Below are positions 39,105 to 48,054 of a DNA stretch of 64,000 nt, one piece after another. The stretch's first letter is position 1. Every line of letters starts with the position of its first letter. The stretch is from Prauserella_A oleivorans (GTDB lineage: Bacteria > Actinomycetota > Actinomycetes > Mycobacteriales > Pseudonocardiaceae). Where the stretch lies: contig NZ_JBHUNT010000001.1 in the NCBI RefSeq assembly GCF_042685745.1, positions 4,340,001 to 4,404,000 on the forward strand. Direction: 5' to 3'. The notes beneath the pieces were generated by a model that saw only the letters and a list, made by a program, of their open reading frames with translations, did not search any database and was not told the origin of the DNA. Both the position numbers and the translations under genes were made by a program.

Positions 39105-40462
39105 GCGATCACCTCGTGCAGTTCGTCGGGGAGGTCGTCGTCGTGAGCGTACGGTCCCACCACGACGGCGGTTGTCGGGCCTGCCGGCCTGCGCAGCAGT
39201 GTCCGCGCGAGCGCGGCGACGTCCTCGGTGGTGACCGCGTCGATGCGGGCCACGGTGTCGTCGACGCTGTAGTAGTGGCCGTAGTTGAGCTCGTTCTTGC
39301 CGAGCCGGGTCATGCGGGAGGCGGTGTCCTCCATGCCCAGCACCAGCCCGCCGCGCAGCTGGCCCTTGGCGCGCGCCACCTCGGCGTCGTCGAGCCCGTG
39401 GGCGGCGACGTCGTCGAGGACGTCCCGCACGACCGACGTGACCTCGCCCAGCTTGTCGGGCTGGCATCCCGCGTACACCGACAGATGGCCGGTGTCGGCG
39501 TAGCTCGCCACGGAGGAGTACACCTGGTAGGCGAGGCCACGGCGTTCCCGGATCTCCTGGAACAACCGCGAGCTCATCCCACCGCCCAGCGCGGCGTTGA
39601 GGACCGACAGCGTGAACCGCCGGTCGTCGTGCCTGCTCAGGGCAGGCATGCCCAGCATCAGATGTGCCTGCTCGGTGTCGTCGGTGCGCAGCGCGAGCTT
39701 GTGCGCGCGGCGAACCCGCGCCTGGCCACGCCGCGGCGCCACGGGCGTCCCGTCACCACCGAGCCGGTCCCGCAACGCCGTGCGCACCAGGCGCACCACC
39801 GCGGCGTGGGTGATGTTCCCGGCCACAGCGAGGACCATCCTCGGCGGCACGTACCGGCGCCGGTAGAACCGGCGCAGCGCGGGCGGCGACATGCCCAGGA
39901 CCGACTCCTCGGTGCCCAGCACGGGACGGCCGAGCGGATGACCGTCGAGGATCGTCTCGGTGAACGTGTCGTGCAGCAGATCCTCGGGATCGTCGTCGCG
40001 CATCGCGATCTCCTCGAGCACCACGCTGCGCTCGGTGTCCACATCGGAATCGGCACAGGTCGCGCCGAACACGACGTCGGTGACGAGATCCACCGCCAGC
40101 GGCAAGTCCTCGTCGAGCACCTGCGCGTAGTAGCACGTGTGTTCCTTCGCGGTGAACGCGTTGAACTCGCCGCCGACGGCGTCGACCTCCTCGGCGATCT
40201 GCGTCGCGTCCCGCTTGCCGGTGCCCTTGAACAGCAGGTGTTCCAGGTAGTGCGCCGCGCCGGCGACGGCAGGCTGTTCGTCGCGCGAGCCGATGCCGAC
40301 CCACAGCCCGACGGTGGCCGACCGCACGCCGGGAACGTGCTCGGTGATGACTCGCAAGCCTCCGGGCAGGACCGTCCGCTTCACCAGCGCACCGTCCGGA
40401 GTGGACTCCAGCTTCCTGGTCGTGCCCGCGGGCTGTTCGTGCCCGGGAATCTGTGCCGCCAT
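39101..40462 (-). CDS. pepR: M16-family zinc metallopeptidase (PepR-like)
   Basis: 453 residues. The inverted zinc motif HxxEH is HYLEH at 71-75, followed by EEVDAVGGEFNAFTAKEHTCYYAQVL with the third zinc ligand. The protein has the two-lobed M16B layout (second lobe with GMPALSRHDDRR and MSSRLFQEIRERRGLAYQVYS). The order rpsO-pnp-pepR-dapB is the standard actinobacterial one. Members resemble mitochondrial processing peptidase beta; the natural substrate here is unknown. It is separated from pnp by a strong hairpin at 40485-40527, so it probably has its own promoter as well. Confidence 0.93.
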   Translation of the reverse strand: MAAQIPGHEQPAGTTRKLESTPDGALVKRTVLPGGLRVITEHVPGVRSATVGLWVGIGSRDEQPAVAGAAHYLEHLLFKGTGKRDATQIAEEVDAVGGEFNAFTAKEHTCYYAQVLDEDLPLAVDLVTDVVFGATCADSDVDTERSVVLEEIAMRDDDPEDLLHDTFTETILDGHPLGRPVLGTEESVLGMSPPALRRFYRRRYVPPRMVLAVAGNITHAAVVRLVRTALRDRLGGDGTPVAPRRGQARVRRAHKLALRTDDTEQAHLMLGMPALSRHDDRRFTLSVLNAALGGGMSSRLFQEIRERRGLAYQVYSSVASYADTGHLSVYAGCQPDKLGEVTSVVRDVLDDVAAHGLDDAEVARAKGQLRGGLVLGMEDTASRMTRLGKNELNYGHYYSVDDTVARIDAVTTEDVAALARTLLRRPAGPTTAVVVGPYAHDDDLPDELHEVIA

Positions 40463-40484
40463 AAACCTTGCTTCGACAAGTCAG

Positions 40485-40527
40485 GAACGACCCGCCTCCG
40501 GCTGCGAGCGCCGGCGGCGGGTCGTTC
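40485..40527 (-). terminator. Hairpin terminator downstream of pnp
   Basis: GAACGACCCGCC (40485-40496) and GGCGGGTCGTTC (40516-40527) form a perfect 12-bp stem with a 19-nt loop. It lies between the pnp stop (40566) and the pepR start (40462). There is no long U-tract, as is common in GC-rich actinobacteria. It could also be a processing site. Confidence 0.7.
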
Positions 40528-40565
40528 GTGACACGGTGTGTGTTTCTGGTGCTACCGCGGAGTCG

Positions 40566-42824
40566 TTACTTCGCGGCGTCGGCCTGGCCGGAGGCCTCGG
40601 CCTTCTCGCCGCCCTCCTGCTCGTCCTCGTCCTTCACGACGACCAGGCTGATCTTGCCGCGGCTGTCGATGTCGGCGATCTCCACCCGGAGCTTGTCGCC
40701 GACGTTGACGACGTCCTCGACCTTGCCGATCCGCTTGCCGTTGCCCAGCTTCGAGATGTGCACCAGGCCGTCCTTGCCCGGCAGCAGCGAGACGAAGGCG
40801 CCGAAGGCGGCGGTCTTGACGACCGTGCCGAGGAAGCGCTCACCGACCTTGGGCAGCTGCGGGTTGGCGATCGCGTTGATCTTGTCGATCGCGGCGGTCG
40901 CGGACGGGCCGTCGGCGGCACCCACGTAGATCGTGCCGTCGTCCTCGATGGAGATGTCGGCGCCGGTCTCCTCGGTGATCGAGTTGATCATCTTGCCCTT
41001 CGGGCCGATGACCTCGCCGATCTTGTCCACCGGGATCTTCACGCTGGTGACGCGCGGCGCGTACGGGCTCATCTCGTCCGGCTCGGCGATCGCCTCGGAC
41101 ATCACGTCCATGATCGTCAGCCGGGCGTCGCGGGCCTGGTTCAGCGCACCGGCCAGGACGTCCGACGGGATCCCGTCGAGCTTGGTGTCGAGCTGCAGGG
41201 CGGTGATGAAGTCCTTCGTGCCCGCGACCTTGAAGTCCATGTCGCCGAAGGCGTCCTCGGCGCCGAGGATGTCGGTGAGTGCGACATAGCGCGTCTCGCC
41301 GTCCACCTCGTCGGACACCAGGCCCATCGCGATGCCCGCCACCGGAGCCTTGAGCGGCACCCCGGCGTTGAGCAGGCTCATCGTGGACGCGCAGACCGAG
41401 CCCATCGACGTCGAGCCGTTGGAGCCCAGGGCCTCCGAGACCTGCCGGATGGCGTACGGGAACTCGTCCCGCTTCGGCAGCACGGGCACGAGCGCGCGCT
41501 CGGCGAGCATGCCATGGCCGATCTCGCGCCGCTTCGGCGTGCCGACGCGGCCGGTCTCACCGGTGGAGAACGGCGGGAAGTTGTAGTGGTGCAGGTAGCG
41601 CTTGGACGTCTCGGGCGACAGCGTGTCCAGCTGCTGCTCCATGCGGAGCATGTTCAGCGTGGTGACGCCCAGGATCTGGGTCTCGCCGCGCTCGAACAGC
41701 GCCGAGCCGTGGGCGCGCGGCACCACGGAGACCTCGGCGGCCAGCTGCCGGATGTCGGTGATGCCGCGTCCGTCGATGCGGATCTTGTCGCGCAGGATGC
41801 GCTGGCGGATCAGCTTCTTCGTGAGCGCCCGGAACGCCGCGCCGATCTCCTTCTCGCGGCCCTCGAAGGCCTCGCCCTCTCCGATGCCGACCTTCTCCAG
41901 CACGGCGGCCTTGACCTCGTCGGTCGCGTTGTCGCGGTCCTGCTTGCCGGGGATGGCCAGCGCCTTGGCGAGGTCGTCGGTCGCGATGGCCGCGACGGCG
42001 TCGTAGGCGTCCTGCTGGTAGGCCGGGAAAAGCGGGAAGTCGCCGGTCGGCTTGGCGGCCGCGTCGGCGAGCTTCTGCTGCGCCTCGCAGAGCACCCGGA
42101 TGAACGGCTTGGCCGCGTCCAGGCCCTCGGCCACGACCTTCTCGGTCGGCGCGGTGGCGCCCTGGGCGATCAGGTCGATGGTGTTCTCGGTGCCCTCGGC
42201 CTCGACCATCATGATGGCGACGTCGTCGGGCCGGTCACCGACGACACGGCCGGCGACGACCATGTTGAAGGTGGCCTTCTCCAGCTGCGACCACGTCGGG
42301 AACGCCACCCACTGGTCCTCGATCAGGGCCATGCGCACGCCGCCGATCGGGCCGGAGAACGGCAGGCCGCCGATCTGGGTGGAGGCCGACGCCGCGTTGA
42401 TCGCCAGCACGTCGTAGGGGTCCTCGGGGTGCAGGCTCTGCACCGTGATGACGACCTGGATCTCGTTGCGGAGGCCGTCGGCGAACGACGGCCTCAGCGG
42501 ACGGTCGATCAGCCGGCAGGTCAGGATCGCGTCGGTGGAGGGGCGGCCCTCGCGGCGGAAGAACGCGCCGGGGATGCGTCCCGCGGCATACATCCGCTCC
42601 TCGACGTCGACCGTGAGCGGGAAGAAATCGAAGTGTTCCTTGGGCTGCTTCGAAGCCGTGGTGGCCGACAGCAGCATGGTCTCGTCGTCCAGGTAGGCGA
42701 CGACGGCGCCTGCTGCCTGCTTGGCGAGCCTGCCCGTCTCGAAGCGGACCGTGCGCGTGCCGAACTTGCCGTTGTCGATCACGGCTTCGGTTTCGTGCAC
42801 GGTGATGCCGCTTGCGTCCGTCAT
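40566..42824 (-). CDS. pnp: Polynucleotide phosphorylase / guanosine pentaphosphate synthetase
   Basis: 752 residues from ATG 42824; an in-frame extension upstream is non-coding. Two RNase PH-like cores are present: FETGRLAKQAAGAVVAYLDDETMLLSATT..., and the second with RGRGITDIRQ, TQILGVTTL, GHGMLAERAL and SDEVDG. A KH domain follows (IPVDKIGEVIGPKGKMINSI), then an S1 domain (GERFLGTVVKTAAFGAFVSLLPGKDGLVHISKL). It degrades RNA 3'-to-5' with phosphate and, in actinomycetes, can make pppGpp-related nucleotides. It follows rpsO, as in most bacteria, with a structured 226-bp spacer. Confidence 0.97.
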   Translation of the reverse strand: MTDASGITVHETEAVIDNGKFGTRTVRFETGRLAKQAAGAVVAYLDDETMLLSATTASKQPKEHFDFFPLTVDVEERMYAAGRIPGAFFRREGRPSTDAILTCRLIDRPLRPSFADGLRNEIQVVITVQSLHPEDPYDVLAINAASASTQIGGLPFSGPIGGVRMALIEDQWVAFPTWSQLEKATFNMVVAGRVVGDRPDDVAIMMVEAEGTENTIDLIAQGATAPTEKVVAEGLDAAKPFIRVLCEAQQKLADAAAKPTGDFPLFPAYQQDAYDAVAAIATDDLAKALAIPGKQDRDNATDEVKAAVLEKVGIGEGEAFEGREKEIGAAFRALTKKLIRQRILRDKIRIDGRGITDIRQLAAEVSVVPRAHGSALFERGETQILGVTTLNMLRMEQQLDTLSPETSKRYLHHYNFPPFSTGETGRVGTPKRREIGHGMLAERALVPVLPKRDEFPYAIRQVSEALGSNGSTSMGSVCASTMSLLNAGVPLKAPVAGIAMGLVSDEVDGETRYVALTDILGAEDAFGDMDFKVAGTKDFITALQLDTKLDGIPSDVLAGALNQARDARLTIMDVMSEAIAEPDEMSPYAPRVTSVKIPVDKIGEVIGPKGKMINSITEETGADISIEDDGTIYVGAADGPSATAAIDKINAIANPQLPKVGERFLGTVVKTAAFGAFVSLLPGKDGLVHISKLGNGKRIGKVEDVVNVGDKLRVEIADIDSRGKISLVVVKDEDEQEGGEKAEASGQADAAK

Positions 42825-42836
42825 GGGTGTGTTACT

Positions 42837-42897
42837 CCTCGTACGTCCGGACGATGCGCTCTCCCCCGCCCTTCGGGGGCACGCTCGAGGTACGAGG
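42837..42897 (-). promoter_or_regulatory. Structured 5' leader of pnp (nested hairpins)
   Basis: Immediately upstream of the pnp start, CCTCGTAC (42837-42844) pairs with GTACGAGG (42890-42897). Inside that loop, CCCCCG (42863-42868) pairs with CGGGGG (42874-42879) around a 5-nt loop. A long stem in the pnp leader is the site of RNase III-dependent autoregulation in E. coli. A similar role here is inferred from position only. Confidence 0.45.
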
Positions 42898-43007
42898 CCG
42901 GTCATCGATCGAAGCCCTCGGGGATGACCCCGGGAGCCACTACCGAGGACCGGCTGTGGCGTCCTCGCGCGCGGTGCGCTCGTCCTCTGTTTTCCTGCTT
43001 CGTTGTA

Positions 43008-43044
43008 CCGAGGGGGAGCGACCCGGCGGGTCACTCCCCCTCGG
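43008..43044 (-). terminator. Hairpin terminator/attenuator between rpsO and pnp
   Basis: CCGAGGGGGAG (43008-43018) and CTCCCCCTCGG (43034-43044) form a perfect 11-bp stem just after the rpsO stop. The loop carries a further short GACCCG/CGGGTC pairing. It would separate rpsO transcripts from pnp, or attenuate read-through. Confidence 0.75.
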
Positions 43045-43050
43045 AGCTCG

Positions 43051-43320
43051 CTATCGGCGGAGGCCGAGTCGCTGGATCAGCGAACGGTACCGCTCCACGT
43101 CCACCTTCATCACGTAGTTGAGCAGTCGGCGGCGACGGCCGACCAGCAGCAACAGACCGCGACGGGAGTGGTGGTCGTGCTTGTGCACCTTGAGGTGCTC
43201 GGTGAGGCCGATGATCCGCTTGGTCAACAGAGCCACCTGGGCCTCGGGCGATCCGGTGTCCGACTCGTGCAAGCCGTACTCTGCCAGGATCGCCTTCTTC
43301 TCGTCGGTGGACAGCGCCAC
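43051..43320 (-). CDS. rpsO: 30S ribosomal protein S15
   Basis: 89 residues from GTG 43320. The full S15 sequence pattern is present: EKKAILAEYGLHESDTGSPEAQVALLTKRI, LTEHLKVHKHDHHSRRGLLLLVGRRRRLLNYV and YRSLIQRLGLRR. It binds 16S rRNA (helices 20-22) and organises the platform of the small subunit. Length is standard. It precedes pnp, as is nearly universal, with a strong hairpin in between. Confidence 0.98.
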   Translation of the reverse strand: MALSTDEKKAILAEYGLHESDTGSPEAQVALLTKRIIGLTEHLKVHKHDHHSRRGLLLLVGRRRRLLNYVMKVDVERYRSLIQRLGLRR

Positions 43321-43414
43321 TCGTTACTCCTTGGGGTTGTGCCGTGTGGGTGTGTCGGTACCGGCCGCCACGGACCGCAGCCGGACTCAATTGTTCAGGG
43401 TATCAGCAGGGCAC

Positions 43415-43963
43415 TCAGGTCACCGGGCGCCCGAGCGGGAACCGCTCGACCGGGGTGTGGACGTGTCCCCGCGCTCCCGCGTCGCTCCGGAACAGCACCA
43501 CCTCACGGGCGGTCCATGCCGGGCCGCGGTAGGAGCCGAGCAGGCGGGCCCACGCGCGGATGGCGGCGGGCGCGTCGCCCCTGGCCAGCGTGAGGTGCCC
43601 GCGGAAGGCCCGCTCCTCGTCCTCGGGCCGGACCGCGGCGGCGAGCTCGTCGAGCCCGTCGCCCCGCACACCGATCCACAGCACACCACGGAACGACCCC
43701 GATGCTTCCAACCGCACGACCGGGGCCGCTATTCCGGCGAGCCGTTCACGCAGCCACGCGGAGCGCTCCCGTGGGTCGTCCATGCCGTAGAAGCCGAGCG
43801 TGACGTGCCAGGTCTGCGGCCTGCTCCAGCGCAGCCGGCGGGATCCCGGGCCACACGGATGCCGGGCGAGTTCCGCCCGGAGCGAGTCCACCGCCTCCCC
43901 GGGCAGGGGCAGGGCGGTGAACAGCCGGGCCCGGCCGGCGATCGCGGTCCGCTCGTCCACCAT
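43415..43963 (-). CDS. thpR: 2'-5' RNA ligase-like RNA 2',3'-cyclic phosphodiesterase
   Basis: 182 residues. Two HxTx catalytic motifs of the 2H phosphoesterase superfamily are visible: HVTLGFYG (about 53-60) and HLTLARG (about 122-128). The N-terminal RARLFTALPLPGEAVDSLRAEL is the family's usual first strand and helix. ThpR-type enzymes open or form 2'-5'/cyclic phosphate bonds in tRNA halves in vitro; the physiological role is uncertain. The gene is 16 bp downstream of the HTH regulator and may be co-transcribed with it. Confidence 0.9.
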   Translation of the reverse strand: MVDERTAIAGRARLFTALPLPGEAVDSLRAELARHPCGPGSRRLRWSRPQTWHVTLGFYGMDDPRERSAWLRERLAGIAAPVVRLEASGSFRGVLWIGVRGDGLDELAAAVRPEDEERAFRGHLTLARGDAPAAIRAWARLLGSYRGPAWTAREVVLFRSDAGARGHVHTPVERFPLGRPVT

Positions 43964-43979
43964 CGTCCCGCGGGGACGC

Positions 43980-44462
43980 CTACTTGGCTTCCTTGCCCGC
44001 GCGGCGCAGCAGATCGGCGATGGCGGGGAACTCCTGGTCCAGACGCTCGGCGGCCTCGAGCAGGTTCTCCTCCTCGGCGACCTCCCGCAGCGCGGTGAGC
44101 ACCGCCTGGTCGTCCGGCCCGGCGCCGACGGGCAGGTTGTCCCTGCTCACCGTGGGACGTGCCGCCTTGACGTCCTCGAGCGCGGCCCGGATGGCCTCCT
44201 TGCTGCCGGCCGCCACGTCGGGGTCGAGCACCTTGCGCTCGAGCATGATGAGCCGGGCCAGCACCACCGGGTTGCCGATCTTGGCCCGCCTGCCGCTCAT
44301 CACCTGGCTCAGCATCGGCGCACTGATGCCCAGCACCTCCGCGAGGTAGGCCTGGGACACGTCGAAGGCCACCACCAGCCTGCGCACACGGTCGCCCAGC
44401 GGTTCCCCGTACCACTCGCGCTGCAACGCGATGTTGCGCTGGACGATCTTGTGGTCCTCCAC
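43980..44462 (-). CDS. Helix-turn-helix DNA-binding protein (XRE-like)
   Basis: 160 residues from GTG 44462. The HTH is in VVAFDVSQAYLAEVLGISAPMLSQVMSGRRAKIGNP (about 30-65), with recognition helix APMLSQVMSG. The C-terminal half is helical and charged (AAERLDQEFPAIADLLRRAGKEAK), with no obvious ligand domain. Small proteins of this type linked to ribF/rpsO are common in actinomycetes. The regulated genes are not evident. Confidence 0.8.
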   Translation of the reverse strand: MEDHKIVQRNIALQREWYGEPLGDRVRRLVVAFDVSQAYLAEVLGISAPMLSQVMSGRRAKIGNPVVLARLIMLERKVLDPDVAAGSKEAIRAALEDVKAARPTVSRDNLPVGAGPDDQAVLTALREVAEEENLLEAAERLDQEFPAIADLLRRAGKEAK

Positions 44463-44614
44463 GGTCAGCCCTGCTCCCCTGTGACGGTGTTGATCCGACG
44501 TCGTTCAGACCTGGCGGCTTACGGTCCGTCCAGCATCTTGCCAGCACCGTCGTGGAGAGCGGGACGGAACGGACGAGGCGTTCGCTTTTGCACCCGGCCG
44601 GGGGTCGCCCGCGC

Positions 44615-45577
44615 CTACGAGCGGCCGAGCACGTCCCGGGTCCTGGCGACGTCGTCGCCGATCCGCGCGACGAGGTCTTCGACCCGGTCGAACTTCACCA
44701 TGCCGCGCAGCCGCGCCACGAAGTCGAGCGCGACGTGCTGGCCGTAGAAGTCTTCGTCGACGTCGAGCACGAACGCCTCCACCGTGCGCTCGCGCCCGGA
44801 GAAGGTCGGGTTCGTGCCGACGGACACCGCCGCGGGCAGCCGCTGCTCCGGGTCGCCGGCACGGACGAACCAGCACGCGTACACGCCGTCGGCCGGGATG
44901 GCCGCGAACCGCGGAGCCGACAGGTTCGCCGTGGGGTAGCCCAGGTCGTGACCCCGGCCGTCGCCGCGTACGACGATGCCCTCCAGCCGGTGTGGCCTGC
45001 CAAGCGCATCGGCGGCGGCCGCGACGTCGCCCGCGTCGATGCACGAGCGGACATAGGTGGACGAGAAGGTGATCTCGCCGTCGTCCTGTTCGTCGGGCAG
45101 CGTGCGGCCCTGCAGCTTGGCCCCGTGCGCGACGAAGCCGAAGCGCTTGCCGAGCGTCTTGAGGGTCTCGACGTCGCCCGCGGCCTTGTGCCCGAAGGTG
45201 AAATTCTGGCCGACGATCACCGCGGCGGCGTGGAGCTTGTCGACGAGGATCTCGTGCACGAACTCGTCCGGCGTGAGCCGGGAGAGTTCGGGGGTGAACG
45301 GCAGGACCGCGAAGACGTCGACGCCGAGCTCCTCGACGAGCTCCGCCTTGCGCCGCAGCGTGGTCAGCTGGGCCGGATGACTCCCGGGGCGAAGGACCTC
45401 CGAGGGGTGAGGATCGAAGGTCAGCACGACGCTCGGCAGGCCCCGTTGCCGGGCCGCCTCCACCGTTCTGCTGATCAGGGCCTGGTGGCCACGGTGCACC
45501 CCGTCGAAGACTCCGATCGTGACGACGCACCGTCCCCAGCCACCGGGCAGGTCTGTCAAACCGCGCCAACGCTGCAC
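44615..45577 (-). CDS. ribF: Bifunctional riboflavin kinase / FAD synthetase
   Basis: 320 residues from GTG 45577. The N-terminal nucleotidyltransferase half has VTIGVFDGVHRGHQ (the GxxxGxxxGH motif) and later GQNFTFGHKAAGD and ITFSSTYVRSCI. The C-terminal flavokinase half has EGIVVRGDGRGHDLGYPTANL and VEAFVLDVDEDFYGQHVALDFVARLRGMVKF. It makes FMN and FAD from riboflavin. This order (truB, ribF, then rpsO) is the usual one. FAD supply matters here because ThyX and several cluster enzymes need it. Confidence 0.97.
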   Translation of the reverse strand: MQRWRGLTDLPGGWGRCVVTIGVFDGVHRGHQALISRTVEAARQRGLPSVVLTFDPHPSEVLRPGSHPAQLTTLRRKAELVEELGVDVFAVLPFTPELSRLTPDEFVHEILVDKLHAAAVIVGQNFTFGHKAAGDVETLKTLGKRFGFVAHGAKLQGRTLPDEQDDGEITFSSTYVRSCIDAGDVAAAADALGRPHRLEGIVVRGDGRGHDLGYPTANLSAPRFAAIPADGVYACWFVRAGDPEQRLPAAVSVGTNPTFSGRERTVEAFVLDVDEDFYGQHVALDFVARLRGMVKFDRVEDLVARIGDDVARTRDVLGRS

Positions 45578-45675
45578 GACTCTGGAGCGTAGCGGCCGGT
45601 GCCCCGTGGGCAGGCGGACAGGGGGTGACAGGGGCTGTGACGGTGGCCGGCACGCGCGCGTGCGCGCGGCGGCTG

Positions 45676-46566
45676 TCAGGCCGGAGCGAGCACGACGACC
45701 GGCCGGGTGGCGCCGCCCTGGTCGGTGGCGAGCGCGAGCACGTGGCCGTCCGGGTCGAAGACGCCATAGGTGCCGTCGAGCCCGCCCGCCGGGATGCGCC
45801 GGCCGTGCCGGACCGCCCGCGCGGTGGCGGCGTCCACGTCCCGGCGCGGGAACGCGGCCGCGACGGCCTCGTCCAGGCTCAGCGACAGCCCCGGCTCGGC
45901 CTCCACGGCGTCGAGCGTGCGCGCCGCGGCGAGGGTGAACGGACCGACCGTGGTGCGCCGGAGCGCGGCGAGATGCCCACCGACGCCGAGATCCGCGCCC
46001 AGGTCGCGGGCGAGCGCCCGCACGTAGGTGCCCGACGAGCAGTCGATCATCACATCCAGCTCGACGCGGGCGCCCTCGCGGCGGGTGGCGAGCAGGTCGA
46101 ACCGGTACACCGTGACCGGTCGCGGCGGCAGGTCGACGTCCTCCCCCGCCCGTACCCGCGCGTACGCCCGCTTCCCGGCCACCTTCACCGCGCTCACCGC
46201 GCTCGGCACCTGCTGCAGCTCACCGGTCAGCGCGGCGATCCCGGCGGCGATCCGCTCGTCGGTGACACCGCTCGCGTCGGCCTCGGAGACGATCTCCCCC
46301 TCGGCGTCGTCGGTGGCGGTGGCCGCGCCGAGCGCGATGGTGGCCAGGTAGGTCTTGCGGTCGAGGGCGAGGTGGCCGAGCAGCTTCGTGGCCCGCTCCA
46401 CGCCGAGTACGAGCACACCGGTCGCCATGGGGTCGAGCGTCCCCGCGTGGCCGATCTTGCGGGTGCCCAGGATGCGGCGCGCCCTGGCGACGACGTCGTG
46501 GGAGGTCATGCCGCCGGGCTTGTCGACGATCAGCAGGCCGGGAGGCGGAGCGGGCTTTCTGGACAC
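45676..46566 (-). CDS. truB: tRNA pseudouridine(55) synthase
   Basis: 296 residues from GTG 46566 (VSRKPAPPPGLLIVDKPGGMTSHDVV). The catalytic aspartate is in GHAGTLDPMATGVL, with KTYLATIALGAATATDD, VPSAVSAVKVAGKRAYARVRAG and GTYVRALARDLGADLGVGGHLAALRRT following in family order. It isomerises U55 in the T-loop of tRNAs. The long upstream in-frame extension falls in the MFS gene region and is not TruB. About 100 bp separates its stop from the ribF start. Confidence 0.97.
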   Translation of the reverse strand: MSRKPAPPPGLLIVDKPGGMTSHDVVARARRILGTRKIGHAGTLDPMATGVLVLGVERATKLLGHLALDRKTYLATIALGAATATDDAEGEIVSEADASGVTDERIAAGIAALTGELQQVPSAVSAVKVAGKRAYARVRAGEDVDLPPRPVTVYRFDLLATRREGARVELDVMIDCSSGTYVRALARDLGADLGVGGHLAALRRTTVGPFTLAAARTLDAVEAEPGLSLSLDEAVAAAFPRRDVDAATARAVRHGRRIPAGGLDGTYGVFDPDGHVLALATDQGGATRPVVVLAPA

Positions 46567-46591
46567 GGCCGCACACCCTACGAAACGCAGC

Positions 46592-47926
46592 TCACCGGGT
46601 GGCCACCCGGTCGGCGTCGGCAGGGCGCAGGTCCCAGCGCCGCCGGCGCAGGCGCACGGGCACCTCGTCGCCCCGTTCCTGGGCCTCGAGCACGACAGCA
46701 CGTGCCCGCCGGTACCAGACTCCGATCCGGAACGCGCCGAGCAGGAGCACCACCACGGCGGCCAGCAACGCGATCCGGTAGTCGCCGCCGGAAACCTCGA
46801 GCAGCACGCCGACGAGCAGTGCCGCCACCGTCGTGGCGACGAAGCCGCCCACGTTGACCGCACCCGTGGCGGTGCCGACCCGGGGCAGCGGGTTGTAGTC
46901 GCGGGCGAGCGCGAAGCCGACCGTCGACACCGGACCGCCCACCGCCAGCAAGGCGAATGCCGGGACGAGCACGCCGACCGGCACCCGGCCCGGCCACGTC
47001 AGCAGCACCGTCCAGGAGGCGACACAGACCGCGACGTAGCCGAGCACCACCGGCATCCGCAGCTCCGGCCTGCGGCTGACGAACCCGCCGAGCACCGGTC
47101 CGGAGACCATGGCACCGAGGACGAACACGATCAGCAGGGAGCTCGCCGTGGTGGGCGGGTAGCCCAGGCCCTCGACCATGAACGGGACACCCCACAGCAA
47201 CGTCATCATGTTCAGGCTGAACGGGGTGGTGAAGTGGGTCCAGAAACCCAGCCGGGTACCCGGCACCCGCCATGCACCGGCCAGCTGACGGCCGACCTCG
47301 CGCAGCGACGCCGCCCGCACCGCCGTGGTCCGCGCGGTGGGCGCGTCCCGGACGACCGCCTGCACCACCACGACGAACGCGACCGTGACCAGCCCGGCAC
47401 CGAGGAAGGTGGGCAGCCAGCCCGGGCCGGCGAGCAGGAGAGTGAGCGGCAGGGTGGCGGCCAGGTTCCCGACGAATCCGAGGGCGGCGGTGAGCGAGGT
47501 GACGACCATGTACTGCCGGGCCGGGAAGTGGTTCGCGGCGAGCCGCAGCACCGAGACGAACGTGAGCGCGTCCCCGACCCCGAGAATGCCGCGGGCGGCC
47601 AGACCCAGGGCGTAGCTGTGGGCGAGGGCCAGGAGCACCTGCCCGGAGCCGAGCATCAGCAAGGCGGCGGTCAGCACCGTGCGCGGACCGAACCGGTCGA
47701 CCAGCACGCCCGTCGGGACCTGCATCGCGGCGTACACCCCGACCTGCAGGACCGTGAACATCGCCAGTGCCGCCGAGCCGACCCCGAACCGCTCCGCCGC
47801 GTCCAGTCCCGCGACCCCGAGCGAGGCGCGGTGGAACAGTGCGAGAACGTAGACGAACGCTGCGGTGAACCAGATCAGCCACGACGCGGTCGTGGCGCGC
47901 CCGGTGACCGGGCTGCTCGACGGCAC
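46592..47926 (-). CDS. MFS transporter
   Basis: 444 residues with about 12 hydrophobic segments. The MFS A-loop motif is seen as GVLVDRFGPRTVL after segment 2, and LLAGPGWLPTFLGAGL in the centre. The C-terminus is basic. It resembles nitrate/sugar-type MFS proteins in general outline only, so no substrate is proposed. It lies between truB and the MATE gene on the same strand, 25 bp from the truB start. The conserved actinobacterial truB neighbourhood does not normally contain it, so it is probably a lineage-specific addition. Confidence 0.88.
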   Translation of the reverse strand: MPSSSPVTGRATTASWLIWFTAAFVYVLALFHRASLGVAGLDAAERFGVGSAALAMFTVLQVGVYAAMQVPTGVLVDRFGPRTVLTAALLMLGSGQVLLALAHSYALGLAARGILGVGDALTFVSVLRLAANHFPARQYMVVTSLTAALGFVGNLAATLPLTLLLAGPGWLPTFLGAGLVTVAFVVVVQAVVRDAPTARTTAVRAASLREVGRQLAGAWRVPGTRLGFWTHFTTPFSLNMMTLLWGVPFMVEGLGYPPTTASSLLIVFVLGAMVSGPVLGGFVSRRPELRMPVVLGYVAVCVASWTVLLTWPGRVPVGVLVPAFALLAVGGPVSTVGFALARDYNPLPRVGTATGAVNVGGFVATTVAALLVGVLLEVSGGDYRIALLAAVVVLLLGAFRIGVWYRRARAVVLEAQERGDEVPVRLRRRRWDLRPADADRVATR

Positions 47927-48054
47927 GGAACCCCCTTCACATCGAACCCTGATGGCGCCCGGGGACGCGGAGTGCCGCCGTCCCCACCAGTTTTAGCCGT
48001 TTCCGGCTCACCGGGCATACCCCGGTCTGCGGTGGGATTGCCCACAGAGGCCGG

